A stretch of DNA of 64,000 nt from Bradyrhizobium sp. CCBAU 51627. Its GTDB lineage: Bacteria > Pseudomonadota > Alphaproteobacteria > Rhizobiales > Xanthobacteraceae. The position numbers and the translations under genes were made by a program. The notes below the pieces were generated by a model, which had not been told where the DNA came from, did no database searches, and saw only the letters and a program-made list of their open reading frames with translations. Shown piece by piece: positions 10,140 through 18,564 of this stretch (its first letter is position 1; every line of letters starts with the position of its first letter). The stretch lies in assembly GCF_028128765.1 (NCBI RefSeq), contig NZ_LBJG01000015.1, positions 1-64,000 of the forward strand, in the 5' to 3' direction.

Positions 10140-10859
10140 ATGTCGAAACTTTCCGAAGCCACCCGCAACAAATTCAAATCCGTCTCCACCGCCACCGTCG
10201 CCACCGCGCTGTTCAAGCGCGGTCTGCGCATCCAGATGATCCAGGATGTGCACCCCGTAGGCCCTGACCAGCCGACCATGGTCGGCGAGGCCTTCACGCT
10301 GCGCTACATGCCGGCGCGCGAGGACCTCAACACCATCGACGTGTTCAAAGATCGCTCTCATCCGCAGCGCAAGGCGGTCGAGGATTGTCCGCCAGGCGCC
10401 GTGCTGGTGATGGACAGCCGCAAGGATGCGCGCGCCGCGTCCGCCGGCGCGATCCTGGTGACGCGGTTGATGAAGCGTGGTGTGGCCGGCGTCGTCACCG
10501 ATGGAGGCTTTCGGGATTCCGCCGAGATCGCCAAGCTCGGCATCCCCGCCTACCATCATCGCCCCTCGGCGCCGACCAATCTGACGCTGCACCAGGCGAT
10601 CGAGATCAACGTTCCGATCGGCTGCGGGGACGCGCCCGTGTTTCCTGGCGACGTCATTCTCGGCGATGCCGACGGCGTCATCGTGATCCCGGCCCATCTC
10701 GCCGACGAGATCGCCAATGAAACGTTCGAAATGACAGCGTTCGAGGACTTCGTCACCGAGGAAGTCGGCAAGGGCCGCGGCATCTTCGGTCTCTATCCCG
10801 CGACCGATCCGCAGACGCTCACCGATTTCGCGGAATGGCGGAAGAAGAACGGCCGGTAA
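10140..10859 (+). CDS. RraA-like / HMG-aldolase-fold protein, probable class II aldolase
   Basis: A 239-residue member of the RraA/menG fold. Such genes are often labelled ribonuclease activity regulator, but proteins of this fold also include 4-hydroxy-4-methyl-2-oxoglutarate aldolases and oxaloacetate decarboxylases. Here the aldolase residues appear intact: TDGGFRDS holds the Arg-Asp pair and PGDVILGDADGVIVIP is the conserved glycine-rich block. The ATG at 10140 follows GAGAGAG. It lies 128 bases after the dehydratase in the same direction, so an aldolase acting on a 2-keto-3-deoxy acid is a reasonable inference. An RNase E inhibitor role cannot be excluded from sequence alone. Confidence 0.8.
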   Translation: MSKLSEATRNKFKSVSTATVATALFKRGLRIQMIQDVHPVGPDQPTMVGEAFTLRYMPAREDLNTIDVFKDRSHPQRKAVEDCPPGAVLVMDSRKDARAASAGAILVTRLMKRGVAGVVTDGGFRDSAEIAKLGIPAYHHRPSAPTNLTLHQAIEINVPIGCGDAPVFPGDVILGDADGVIVIPAHLADEIANETFEMTAFEDFVTEEVGKGRGIFGLYPATDPQTLTDFAEWRKKNGR

Positions 10860-10867
10860 GGAGGAGA

Positions 10868-10897
10868 ATGTCGTCCAGGCAAAAGCCGGGACGACAT
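10868..10897. terminator. Strong hairpin between convergent genes
   Basis: Arms ATGTCGTCC (10868-10876) and GGACGACAT (10889-10897) are perfectly complementary over nine bases, and the loop itself contains GGC-AAAA-GCC. It lies between the stop codons of the RraA-like gene (+) and oligopeptidase B (-). There is no T-run on either side, so intrinsic termination is plausible but not certain. Confidence 0.65.
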
Positions 10898-10913
10898 GGG
10901 GAGGCAATAGGGA

Positions 10914-13034
10914 TTACGGCCTGGCCTCCGCCATCCCCGTCGCCCACAGTGCAAACGCATAGACGATCGCGACCTCATCGAGCCGGTCGAAGCGTCCCGA
11001 GGCGCCGCCGTGGCCGGCGCCCATGTTGGTGCGCAGCAGAACAGGGCCGCCACCGGTCATGGTGGCGCGCAGGCGCGCGATCCATTTGGCGGGCTCCCAA
11101 TAGGTGACGCGTGGATCGGTCAGGCCGCCCATAGCGAGGATCGCGGGATACTCCTTCGCCGCGACATTGTCGTAGGGCGAGTACGACAGGATCGTTCGAA
11201 AATCCTTTTCGCTCTCGATAGGGTTGCCCCATTCCGGCCATTCCGGCGGCGTCAGGGGCAGGGTGTCGTCGAGCATGGTATTGAGCACGTCGACGAACGG
11301 CACTTCCGCGACGATGCCGGCGAACAATTCGCCGGCGCGGTTCGCCACCGCGCCCATCAACATGCCGCCGGCCGAGCCGCCATGACCGACGATGCGTTTT
11401 GCGCTGGTGTATTTGGCATCGATCAGCGCCCGGGCGCTGGCTGAGAAATCGTCGAACGAGTTGGTCTTCTTCTCGCGCTTGCCGTCGAGATACCAGCCCC
11501 AGCCCTTGTCGGCGCCGCCGCGTATATGCGCGATGGCGTAGACGAAGCCGCGATCGACCAGCGACAGGCGGTTGGCGTTGAACGAGGCCGGCATCGCCAT
11601 GCCGTAGGAGCCGTAGCCGTAGAGCAGAAGCGGCGCCGTGCCGTCGAGCTCGAGCCCGCGGCGATGCAGGATCGACACCGGCACCTCTGCGCCGTCGTGC
11701 GCCTTCGCCATGATGCGGGTGGTGACGTAGTCGGCAGCGTTGTGCCCGGACGGAATCTCCTGGCGCTTGCGCAAAGTGCGCGTGCGCTTGACCATGTCGT
11801 AGTCATAGACTTCCGACGGCGTCGTCATAGACGAATAGGCAAAGCGCAGATTCGTCGTGTCGAATTCATAGGAGCCCATCGTGTCCAACGAATAGGCCGC
11901 CTCGTCGAAGGCGATGGCGTGCTCCTCCTTGGTGGCGAGGTCGCGGATCACGATCGACGGCAGCGCGTTGGCGCGCTCCAGCCGCACCAGATGGCTGGCA
12001 TAGAGGTCGATGTCGATGATGTAGATGCCGGGGCGATAGGGGATCAGGTCGCGCCAGTTCTTGCGCTCGGGTGCGCCAAGCGGCGCCGTGACGATCTTGA
12101 AGTCGATGGCGCCGTCGGCATTGGTGAGGATGAACAGATCGTCGCCGCGGTCGGCGAGCGAATATTGCACGCCCTCCTCGCGCGCTGCGACCAGGCGTGG
12201 CGGTGCTTCGGGGTTGGCGAGATCGATCAGCCGCTGCTCTGATGTCTCGTGGTCGCCGCCGGCGATCACGCAGAAGCGGCCGCTGGTGCTCTCGTGCAGA
12301 TGGGTGAACCAGCCGGAATCCTGCTCTTCGTAAACCAGCGTGTCGTTGGCCTGTTTGGTGCCGAGCTTGTGCCGCCACACCTGCATCGGGCGGTGATTGT
12401 CGTCGAGCTTCACATAGAAGAAGCTTTTGCCGTCCTTGCTCCAGACCACGCCGCCGTCGGTCTCCTCGACGATGTCGTCGAGGTCCTGACCCGTCGCCCA
12501 GTCGCGCACCCGAATGGAGAAATATTCGGAGCCCTTGGTGTCGGCGCTCCAGGCCTGCAGTTCGTGATCGTCCGAGTGTCGGCTGCCGCCGAACTTGAAA
12601 TATTTGTGGTCCTTGGCGAGCGCGTCGCCGTCGAGCACGATATGGGCCTCGCCGCCCTCGCGCGGCATGCGGCCGAACAATTCGTGCTGGCCACCCTCGC
12701 GGAATTTGCGGAAATAGGCAAAGGGTCCGTCGGGCGACGGCACGCTGGAATCGTCCTCCTTGATGCGTCCGCGCATCTCGCGCACCAGCGTCTTTTGCAA
12801 GGCCGCGGTATGGCCGAGCAGACTCTCCGTGTAGGCGTTCTGCTCGTCCAGATATTTGCGAATATCAGGGTCGAGCACCGCAGGGTTACGCAGCACCTCC
12901 TGCCACTTCGTGTCCTTCAGCCAGGCATAGTCGTCGGTCACGGTGATGCCGTGCCGGGTAAAGGAGTGCGGCCGGCGCGGGGCGACGGGGGGCTGGGAAG
13001 GTGTCTTGGTCTGGGTCACTCGATCCTCATTCAA
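10914..13034 (-). CDS. ptrB: Oligopeptidase B (S9 family serine peptidase)
   Basis: A cytoplasmic 706-residue prolyl-oligopeptidase-family enzyme that cleaves short peptides, typically after basic residues in the oligopeptidase B branch. The N-terminal two thirds form the seven-bladed propeller; the C-terminal alpha/beta-hydrolase domain begins near LLLYGYGSYG. The catalytic serine is in GHGGSAGG, the aspartate in GGLTDPRV and the histidine in NMGAGHGGASGR. AHIRGGADKGWGWYLDGK is another family landmark. Length is normal (about 680-710). No signal peptide. It is convergent with the RraA-like gene and divergent from the MBOAT remnant. Confidence 0.93.
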   Translation of the reverse strand: MNEDRVTQTKTPSQPPVAPRRPHSFTRHGITVTDDYAWLKDTKWQEVLRNPAVLDPDIRKYLDEQNAYTESLLGHTAALQKTLVREMRGRIKEDDSSVPSPDGPFAYFRKFREGGQHELFGRMPREGGEAHIVLDGDALAKDHKYFKFGGSRHSDDHELQAWSADTKGSEYFSIRVRDWATGQDLDDIVEETDGGVVWSKDGKSFFYVKLDDNHRPMQVWRHKLGTKQANDTLVYEEQDSGWFTHLHESTSGRFCVIAGGDHETSEQRLIDLANPEAPPRLVAAREEGVQYSLADRGDDLFILTNADGAIDFKIVTAPLGAPERKNWRDLIPYRPGIYIIDIDLYASHLVRLERANALPSIVIRDLATKEEHAIAFDEAAYSLDTMGSYEFDTTNLRFAYSSMTTPSEVYDYDMVKRTRTLRKRQEIPSGHNAADYVTTRIMAKAHDGAEVPVSILHRRGLELDGTAPLLLYGYGSYGMAMPASFNANRLSLVDRGFVYAIAHIRGGADKGWGWYLDGKREKKTNSFDDFSASARALIDAKYTSAKRIVGHGGSAGGMLMGAVANRAGELFAGIVAEVPFVDVLNTMLDDTLPLTPPEWPEWGNPIESEKDFRTILSYSPYDNVAAKEYPAILAMGGLTDPRVTYWEPAKWIARLRATMTGGGPVLLRTNMGAGHGGASGRFDRLDEVAIVYAFALWATGMAEARP

Positions 13035-13158
13035 CTGCGTATTTCGCCTTATATCGTCCCGATTCCGCGAATTGCCAGCGCCACTGCTTCACGTCGCCGG
13101 GCTGTTGGCCGGGCGACGGTATGCTTTGGGGGCGATATCCCGCCGCAGGTGCAGCCTG

Positions 13159-13424
13159 ATGCTCTTCAACTCGTACCCGTTCATTGCGCTGTTCCCGCCC
13201 GTCGTGCTGGCCGGCTATTTCTGGCTGGGGCGGCGCAGCGACCTTGCTCCGGTGATCTGGCTGGCGCTGGCCTCGCTCGCCTTCTACGCCATCGGCAACT
13301 GGCAGTTCGTGGCGCTGTTGCTGCTCTCGATCGCGTTCAACTACGGCATCGGGCATCTCCTCATCGTGGCGAAGCTCGCGCCCAGGTAACGAACGGCCGC
13401 GCTCGCTGTCGGCGCCGCCGTTGG
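13159..13424 (+). pseudogene. Truncated MBOAT-family O-acyltransferase (AlgI-like) remnant
   Basis: From the ATG at 13159 the frame encodes the N-terminus of an AlgI-type membrane O-acyltransferase (MLFNSYPFIALFPPVVLAGY, a second membrane helix PVIWLALASLAFYAI, a third near FVALLLLSIAFNYGIG). After 76 residues there is an in-frame TAA at 13387-13389, and the same frame then continues with family-like sequence (RTAALAVGAAVG) before the similarity ends near 13424. Complete proteins of this family are roughly 450-500 residues with many membrane helices and a catalytic histidine, all missing here. I read it as a gene broken by a stop and a large 3' deletion. Confidence 0.7.
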
Positions 13425-13736
13425 GTGGTCAAGGTCAAGGAAAACGCGGAGCCGCCGACACATTTCATTGACAAGGACTATCTGCAGCATGCGCTGCTAA
13501 AGACGATCGAGATCGTCGATGAGGGTTTCGACAATATCAGGGAGTTGGTCAAGCAGCGCCAGAACCAGGAGATCACAGCGCTGCGCGTCGAGATACGCAA
13601 TCAGATGATCGCGCTGCGTGATGAAGTTTCTGCGGCGATCGATGATGTGCGCGCCGAGATCGCGGCGGTTGCGGCCACACATCCGGCGCCGCGTCAGCCG
13701 CGCAGATTTGAATTGCATCGCTGCTATCAAGCTTAA
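13425..13736 (+). CDS. Hypothetical coiled-coil protein
   Basis: A frame of 103 residues opening with a possible GTG at 13425 (VVKVKENAEPPTHFIDKDYLQ). It has coding-like codon use with mostly G or C at third positions. The middle is strongly helical and charged (NIRELVKQRQNQEITALRVEI, then MIALRDEVSAAIDDVRAEIAAV), suggesting a coiled coil. There is no ribosome site at the GTG because the sequence directly upstream is the decayed MBOAT gene, so the 5' end may itself have been lost in the same deletion. Function unknown. Confidence 0.45.
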   Translation: MVKVKENAEPPTHFIDKDYLQHALLKTIEIVDEGFDNIRELVKQRQNQEITALRVEIRNQMIALRDEVSAAIDDVRAEIAAVAATHPAPRQPRRFELHRCYQA

Positions 13737-13834
13737 CCCCGATTTAAGAACTCCATCTGATTGCGTCGGTGTCCGTAAAGCAGGATCATTCCGAACGGGG
13801 GTGCACGACGCGCTTTTGAAGGGAGGAGCCTGCC

Positions 13835-13996
13835 ATGACACTGCAGGATGCGTTGGCGGTCTACTTATATGCTTGGATGAGGGACAAATCTCTCGACGAC
13901 GATCACGAGCGGGCCGTCGATGCTGCGGTGAGAATTATCGAGCAAGAGGCACAGAAGGCAGTGGCCGCGCATTCGCAAAGCGCCGGGGGGCGATAG
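13835..13996 (+). CDS. Small hypothetical protein (53 aa)
   Basis: A short gene with a very good ribosome site (GGGAGGA at 13821-13827) before the ATG. The product (MTLQDALAVYLYAWMRDKSL..., ending AAHSQSAGGR) is a helical, acidic 53-residue protein with no signal peptide or cysteine. Its position between the coiled-coil frame and a gene-poor stretch gives no functional hint. Confidence rests on the Shine-Dalgarno sequence and codon use. Confidence 0.55.
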   Translation: MTLQDALAVYLYAWMRDKSLDDDHERAVDAAVRIIEQEAQKAVAAHSQSAGGR

Positions 13997-14231
13997 CGCC
14001 GCGCCTCGGCGGTCCCTCGCGGCATCCGCTGAAGGTCGGACTCAAGTTCTTGCACGCTCTCCGTCACATGGTCCTCGCGTCATTCGAAGTCGCCGGGCGA
14101 TATGATAGCGTTCTTTCGCGGGGGCGCCGGAAGACACAAGCGCGAAGGGGCTTTTGAGGGGCTTGCCGCGCCTCTTTGTTTGATATCGATCGCTATCTAG
14201 TCTCTCACAAGGAGAGAAGGAAGAAAGGCTC

Positions 14232-15419
14232 CTACACCGCCACCTCTTCTCCGAGATACGACACCGCAGCTTCGAGGCCGCCCTTGCCGTGCGGAATCTT
14301 CAGGGCGTTGAGGCCGACTTCGATCACGCCCAGCGTACCGAGCAGCATCGGAGCATTGACATGGCCCATATGGGCGATGCGGAAGGCTTGTCCGGAGAGA
14401 TCGCCGATGCCGGTGCCGAGCACGACGCCGCATTTCTCCTTGCAATAGCGTTGCAGCACCGCGGGATCATGGCCGCTCGCCATGGTCACCGTGGTCACGG
14501 TGTTGGAGCGCTGATGTGGTTCGGCAACGTTGAAGCCGAGCACCTGGCCTTCCGTCCATGCGCCGACCGCGCGGCGCGTGGCCTCGCCGAGCAGGCTGTG
14601 ACGGCGGAAGGCGTTCTCCAGCCCTTCCTCGTGCAGCATGTCGATCGCCTTGCGCAAGGCGAACAACAGGTGCACCGGCGCGGTGCCGGCATATTTGCGA
14701 TAGTTCTCGGTGCCCTCGCGCTCGCTCCAGCTCCAATAGGGCGTCGCCATGTTGGCCTTCTTGTGCACCTCGAGCGCGCGCGCATTGACGGAGACGAAGC
14801 CGAGGCCGGGCGGCGTCATCAGGCCCTTCTGCGAGCCGGACATCGCGACGTCGACGCCCCATTTGTCCATCTCGAACGGCATGCAGCCGAGCGAAGCGAC
14901 AGTGTCGACCATGTACAGCGCGGGATGGCCGGCGGCCCTAATTGCCTTGCCGATCGCCTCGATGTCGTTCTGCACGCCCGAAGCCGTGTCGACCTGAACG
15001 ACGACGACGGCCTTGATCTTGTGCTCGGTATCGCGGCGCAGCCGCTCCTCGACCTCGTGCGGCCGTACGGCGCGACGCCAGTCGCCCTTGAGCACCTCGA
15101 CCTCGGCGCCCATCAGCGCGGCTGCATTGCCCCAGCCGATTGCGAACCGCCCGCTCTCCAGCACCAGCACCTTGTCGCCGCGCGACAAGACGTTGCTCAA
15201 GGCAGCTTCCCAGGCACCGTGGCCGTTGGCGATGTAGATGTAGGACTTGCCCTTGGTCGCGAACAGATTGGAGATGTCGCGGAGCAGGCTTTCAGTCAGG
15301 TCGAGCATCTCCTGGGAGTAGATGTCGATCGCCGGACGATGCATCGCCCGCAGCACCTCGTCGGGCATCGTGGTGGGCCCGGGAATGGCCAGAAACTCCC
15401 GGCCCGCGCGAACGGTCAT
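14232..15419 (-). CDS. Serine/alanine-glyoxylate aminotransferase family protein (class V)
   Basis: A 395-residue pyridoxal-phosphate enzyme that moves an amino group from serine or alanine to glyoxylate, linking C1/C2 and serine metabolism. The N-terminus FLAIPGPTTMPDEVLRAMHRP, the substrate-binding NGHGAWEAALSN, the VDTVASLG aspartate and the PLP lysine in SGSQKGLMTPPGLGF are all present. The ATG at 15419 follows AAGGA; a start at 15461 would add 14 unconserved residues. The exact donor (serine versus alanine) is not decided by these motifs. It stands alone, with a nuclease-like gene 106 bases upstream in the same direction. Confidence 0.88.
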   Translation of the reverse strand: MTVRAGREFLAIPGPTTMPDEVLRAMHRPAIDIYSQEMLDLTESLLRDISNLFATKGKSYIYIANGHGAWEAALSNVLSRGDKVLVLESGRFAIGWGNAAALMGAEVEVLKGDWRRAVRPHEVEERLRRDTEHKIKAVVVVQVDTASGVQNDIEAIGKAIRAAGHPALYMVDTVASLGCMPFEMDKWGVDVAMSGSQKGLMTPPGLGFVSVNARALEVHKKANMATPYWSWSEREGTENYRKYAGTAPVHLLFALRKAIDMLHEEGLENAFRRHSLLGEATRRAVGAWTEGQVLGFNVAEPHQRSNTVTTVTMASGHDPAVLQRYCKEKCGVVLGTGIGDLSGQAFRIAHMGHVNAPMLLGTLGVIEVGLNALKIPHGKGGLEAAVSYLGEEVAV

Positions 15420-15525
15420 TGCTATTGGTCCTTGTTGCTTGAGAACAGGCTGGTAGGTCACTGGTTCAGTTTTTACGCGCCGGAGCGACCCAAGAAAAGC
15501 GCGGAAAACGCAGGTCTGGCGTGGG

Positions 15526-16263
15526 CTATCGGCGCGTTTCGCGGCAGCCGGCGGCTTCCGCCTCCTCCACCGAGCAGAACCAGCGGGTGCCTTTGCTGAT
15601 CTTCATCTTGATTTGCGCATACCAGCGGCTGGTCGGCTGGTGATAGATGCATTCACCAGCGCTGTTGACGTTACCCTTGATGGTGCAGTCCGGCGACGGC
15701 GCGACCGGCCCCGAGGCCGAGGCGAGCAGCACCGCATGCGCGCCCTCCGGCGGCTTGGTAGCGCCCAGGATCGCGGTCTTCTTGTTGCGCACGCGCCAGT
15801 CCCAGGGGGCGATGAAGGCGCCCTGCCACATCCCGGCCTTGGCTTCACGCGCGGCCTTCTCGTCCGCATCATAGTCGTGGGACATGCGGGCGTAGGCCAG
15901 CGCCCAGCCGCTGCGCACCAGCCATTTCTGGATGTCCTCGCCGCCGACCTCGCAACGGGCCACGGTGCGGCCGCGCCGGTCGATCGAGCGGGCATGGCAG
16001 ACCCAGGTCTTGCCGTCGCTGAATTTGGCGAGCTCGTCGCGCGCCGCGACGCCGCAGGTCCAGCGCTCGCCCTTGGTATTGAGGCAGAGCTGGTCGACCG
16101 ACGGCGCGTCGATGCCGCCGAGCCGGATCCGTGTGCTGCCGACCAGAATGGAATCGCCGTCGCGGACCTTCGCGGTGCCGGTGACGTCGGCCGCCCGCGC
16201 CAGCGACGGGACAACGAGCAAAGACAGCGCAATCAGGAGTTTTCGCAACATGCCGGTCCGCAT
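15526..16263 (-). CDS. Secreted thermonuclease-fold (SNase-like) protein
   Basis: About 245 residues starting MRTGMLRKLLIALSLLVVPSLARA, a clear signal peptide with an ARA cleavage site, so the protein is exported. The mature part opens with the SNase-like fold (TGTAKVRDGDSILVG, IRLGGIDAPSVDQ). Key nuclease features partly remain: the DGD calcium-side aspartates and an arginine in RIRLGGIDAP; the later catalytic Glu/Arg region appears as GRTVARCEVGGEDI. A C-terminal extension rich in Cys (PSPDCTIKGN, GECIYHQP, WFCSVEEAEAAGC) is extra to the fold. The start among three nearby ATGs is uncertain. DNase activity is plausible, not shown. Confidence 0.75.
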   Translation of the reverse strand: MRTGMLRKLLIALSLLVVPSLARAADVTGTAKVRDGDSILVGSTRIRLGGIDAPSVDQLCLNTKGERWTCGVAARDELAKFSDGKTWVCHARSIDRRGRTVARCEVGGEDIQKWLVRSGWALAYARMSHDYDADEKAAREAKAGMWQGAFIAPWDWRVRNKKTAILGATKPPEGAHAVLLASASGPVAPSPDCTIKGNVNSAGECIYHQPTSRWYAQIKMKISKGTRWFCSVEEAEAAGCRETRR

Positions 16264-16412
16264 TGTCAGGGAACACCTTGATAAGCCGCGCAATTGTGGT
16301 CGGCTTTTGGCCATCAGGCCAGCATATGCCGAACAGAGAGGCTTTCAACTTCCCGTCATTACCGGGCGAGTAGCGAGCAGGGAGTGGCGAATAGGGCGCG
16401 TTGCACCATTCG

Positions 16413-18143
16413 CTATTCGCCATTCACAATTCGCCTGCGCGCCACCGCCAGGCCCATCAGCACAAACGCCGACGTTACCTCGGGTCCGCCGACCAGGATC
16501 CGCGTCGGCGTCTTCATCTTGTTCCATTCATAGCCGCGGAACGGGCCGCGTCGGCCGCCCTCGCCGATGGCATCGACGATCACGTTCAGAGCCGGCGCGA
16601 AGGCGCGCGGGTCGGCGCCGAGATGGCCGAGCGCGATCAGCGCCAGCGCTGCGTCGAACACGTTCATCTCGGCGGCGACCAGCTCGGCCTTGACGTAGGA
16701 GAGCACGCGGTGGCGGATGAAATCGAAATCGCCCTCGGGATCGATCGCAGCCTGGGCTGCAAGCGGCAATGCCAGGAAGGCTGCGTAGCAGCGGCCGAAA
16801 TAGGCGCTGTAGAGCTCCGGCAGATAATAGATGTGCGAGCGCGGATTGGCGAAGGCGCCGCTTGCCGCCAGCCGCTTCTGGAAGCCGATGATCCGGTGCA
16901 CGGTCGCCAGCCGCGCCGGCGTCTCCAGGATTTTCCAGCGCGCCAGATTGCGGAAGCTCACCTCGAGAATGTCGAGATTGAGCGTCGGATCGAGATCGTT
17001 GCCGTAGGGCCGCTCGCCCTTGAGGTTGTCGATCCATGTGGCGACGCCGCCCTCGTAGTCGATGAGGTCATTGAGCGGCACCGTCACGCGCGGCTCGTTG
17101 ACGCCCGCATGCACCTGGTAGCTTGCGTAGAAATCCAGCAGCGGCTGGTCGACGATGGGATCGGTGCAGCCGGCCTGCGTCGCCGCGGAGATCGAGCACG
17201 CCGTGGTGTCGCAGTCCGGCACGTAGACGCCGAAGCCGAGATCCTGCTTGATCTGCGCAAAAAAACGGGAAAAGCGCGGATGCGGCGCGGGCGCGAGCGC
17301 GGTGATGACGTTGAAGCGTTGGCCGCCGGCGCCTTTGACCTCTTCGCGGCTGATGTTGACGCAGAAATCGACCATGTCGGCGATCGCACGCTCCGCAGCG
17401 GTCTTGTCCGCCGGTGCCGCCAGCCCGGTCTCGACATAGCTGAGCAATGCCTCGATAAAGAAGGCGTCGTAATAGGCCGAGCGGTGGCGGATCTGCACCG
17501 GCTCCCACATCGGCTCGGCGATGCCTCGCCAGGGCGGATTGACCACGGCGCGCGCGGGCGAGCGCGCGATGAAGACGCGCGCGAGGTTGAACAGCAGTGA
17601 CGAATTCTTGTAGCCGCGCGCATTCAGCCCGGTGAGCGCCATGATCAGCTCGCGCCCGCGGAAATCGGGATCGCCGATCAGGTTGAAGGCTGCATAGGTC
17701 GGCAGAAAGCCGTTCTTGCGATACGAGCCCAAGAGATGCTGCGCGCAGTCGCGGATCACGCTGTCGATCTGCGCCGGCGCCGGCATCTTGCCGACGAACG
17801 CGGTCGGGGGTGGCTTGGGATGGTCGAGCGCGATGCTGTCGACCAGTTCGGCCACGGGCCGGCCGACCGTTGCCCAGTCGGGTTCGGCATTATCGCGGGC
17901 GCGGACCAGTGCATCGCGCAGCCGGGTCAGCTTGGCCTCGTCACGCAGTTCGGGCAGGCCGGCGCGGCGCAGCAGCACCCGCAGCGCCGGATTGCCGAGC
18001 GCAGTCTTGTAGAATTTGGCCAGATGCGGATCGCCGCCGGTCCGGCCCGACAAGACGGGATCGCAGACGTCATAAAGGGAGGGGCCGTCTTTCCGGGCCA
18101 TCAGCGCCCGGCACGCGGCACCTGCGAAATAATGAAAGCTCAT
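16413..18143 (-). CDS. Large conserved-looking hypothetical protein (576 aa)
   Basis: I do not recognise this family. The 576-residue product has no signal peptide or obvious membrane helix at its N-terminus (MSFHYFAGAACRALMARKDG). It is rich in helices and aromatic residues, with paired motifs such as NPPWRGIAEPMWEP, HRSAYYDAFFIEALLSYVE and SHIYYLPELYSAYFGRCYAAFLALP; the alternating helix pattern is compatible with an alpha/alpha-toroid but that is only an impression. Two Cys-rich spots (PDCDTTACSI, AGCTDP) could be structural. It is followed by the nuclease-like gene in the same direction after about 150 bases. Coding character is strong across the length. Confidence 0.8.
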   Translation of the reverse strand: MSFHYFAGAACRALMARKDGPSLYDVCDPVLSGRTGGDPHLAKFYKTALGNPALRVLLRRAGLPELRDEAKLTRLRDALVRARDNAEPDWATVGRPVAELVDSIALDHPKPPPTAFVGKMPAPAQIDSVIRDCAQHLLGSYRKNGFLPTYAAFNLIGDPDFRGRELIMALTGLNARGYKNSSLLFNLARVFIARSPARAVVNPPWRGIAEPMWEPVQIRHRSAYYDAFFIEALLSYVETGLAAPADKTAAERAIADMVDFCVNISREEVKGAGGQRFNVITALAPAPHPRFSRFFAQIKQDLGFGVYVPDCDTTACSISAATQAGCTDPIVDQPLLDFYASYQVHAGVNEPRVTVPLNDLIDYEGGVATWIDNLKGERPYGNDLDPTLNLDILEVSFRNLARWKILETPARLATVHRIIGFQKRLAASGAFANPRSHIYYLPELYSAYFGRCYAAFLALPLAAQAAIDPEGDFDFIRHRVLSYVKAELVAAEMNVFDAALALIALGHLGADPRAFAPALNVIVDAIGEGGRRGPFRGYEWNKMKTPTRILVGGPEVTSAFVLMGLAVARRRIVNGE

Positions 18144-18564
18144 GAAATACCTGGTCGCGGGGGACTTTCGCGGGGGCCAAGTCGGCGCTCAGTCGGCGAC
18201 CCATCCTCCGCAAGTCGTTGAAAAAGCTACTCGGATTCGCAGGAAATACAAACGTGACTGATGTCACCGAAATACCACGCCCAAGGGCTGGATGATCGTG
18301 CCCCGGAAGGCTACGGGGGAGTCAAAAACGGAGAAAATCGGGCCGAGAAATCATTAGAGGAATCAGCATCTTAACTCAATTTTTGGCAATCTATTGCTCG
18401 CAGGCCTATATCCGGTTAAGAGTTTGTTTGGTGCGGCGCCGCAAATTGCGCGCAATTCGGGGGCACATCCCCGGCCAATCCCTCAAACCTAGAGACGCCA
18501 TCGCGCTACTCAAGCAGTGTGCGCGCATTTGGCAGGTCTTTGGCACTGACAGGAATGAACCGAG
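18144..18564. other. Long divergent intergenic region
   Basis: About 420 bases between the divergent 576-residue hypothetical gene and the caspase-fold gene. It is more AT-rich than its surroundings, especially about 18330-18400. I see no gene with a ribosome site. A GGCAA...TTGC pair near 18385 resembles a sigma-54 promoter but has the wrong spacing. It probably holds both promoters. Confidence 0.4.

Noticed and set aside
12249..13424. Long plus-strand frame opposite oligopeptidase B running into the coiled-coil gene
   Set aside because: Only the part after 13425 looks coding; the rest is the mirror of the peptidase gene.
18383..18399. Sigma-54-like promoter (TTGGCAATCTATTGCTC)
   Set aside because: The GG and GC pairs are nine bases apart instead of ten, which normally abolishes sigma-54 recognition.
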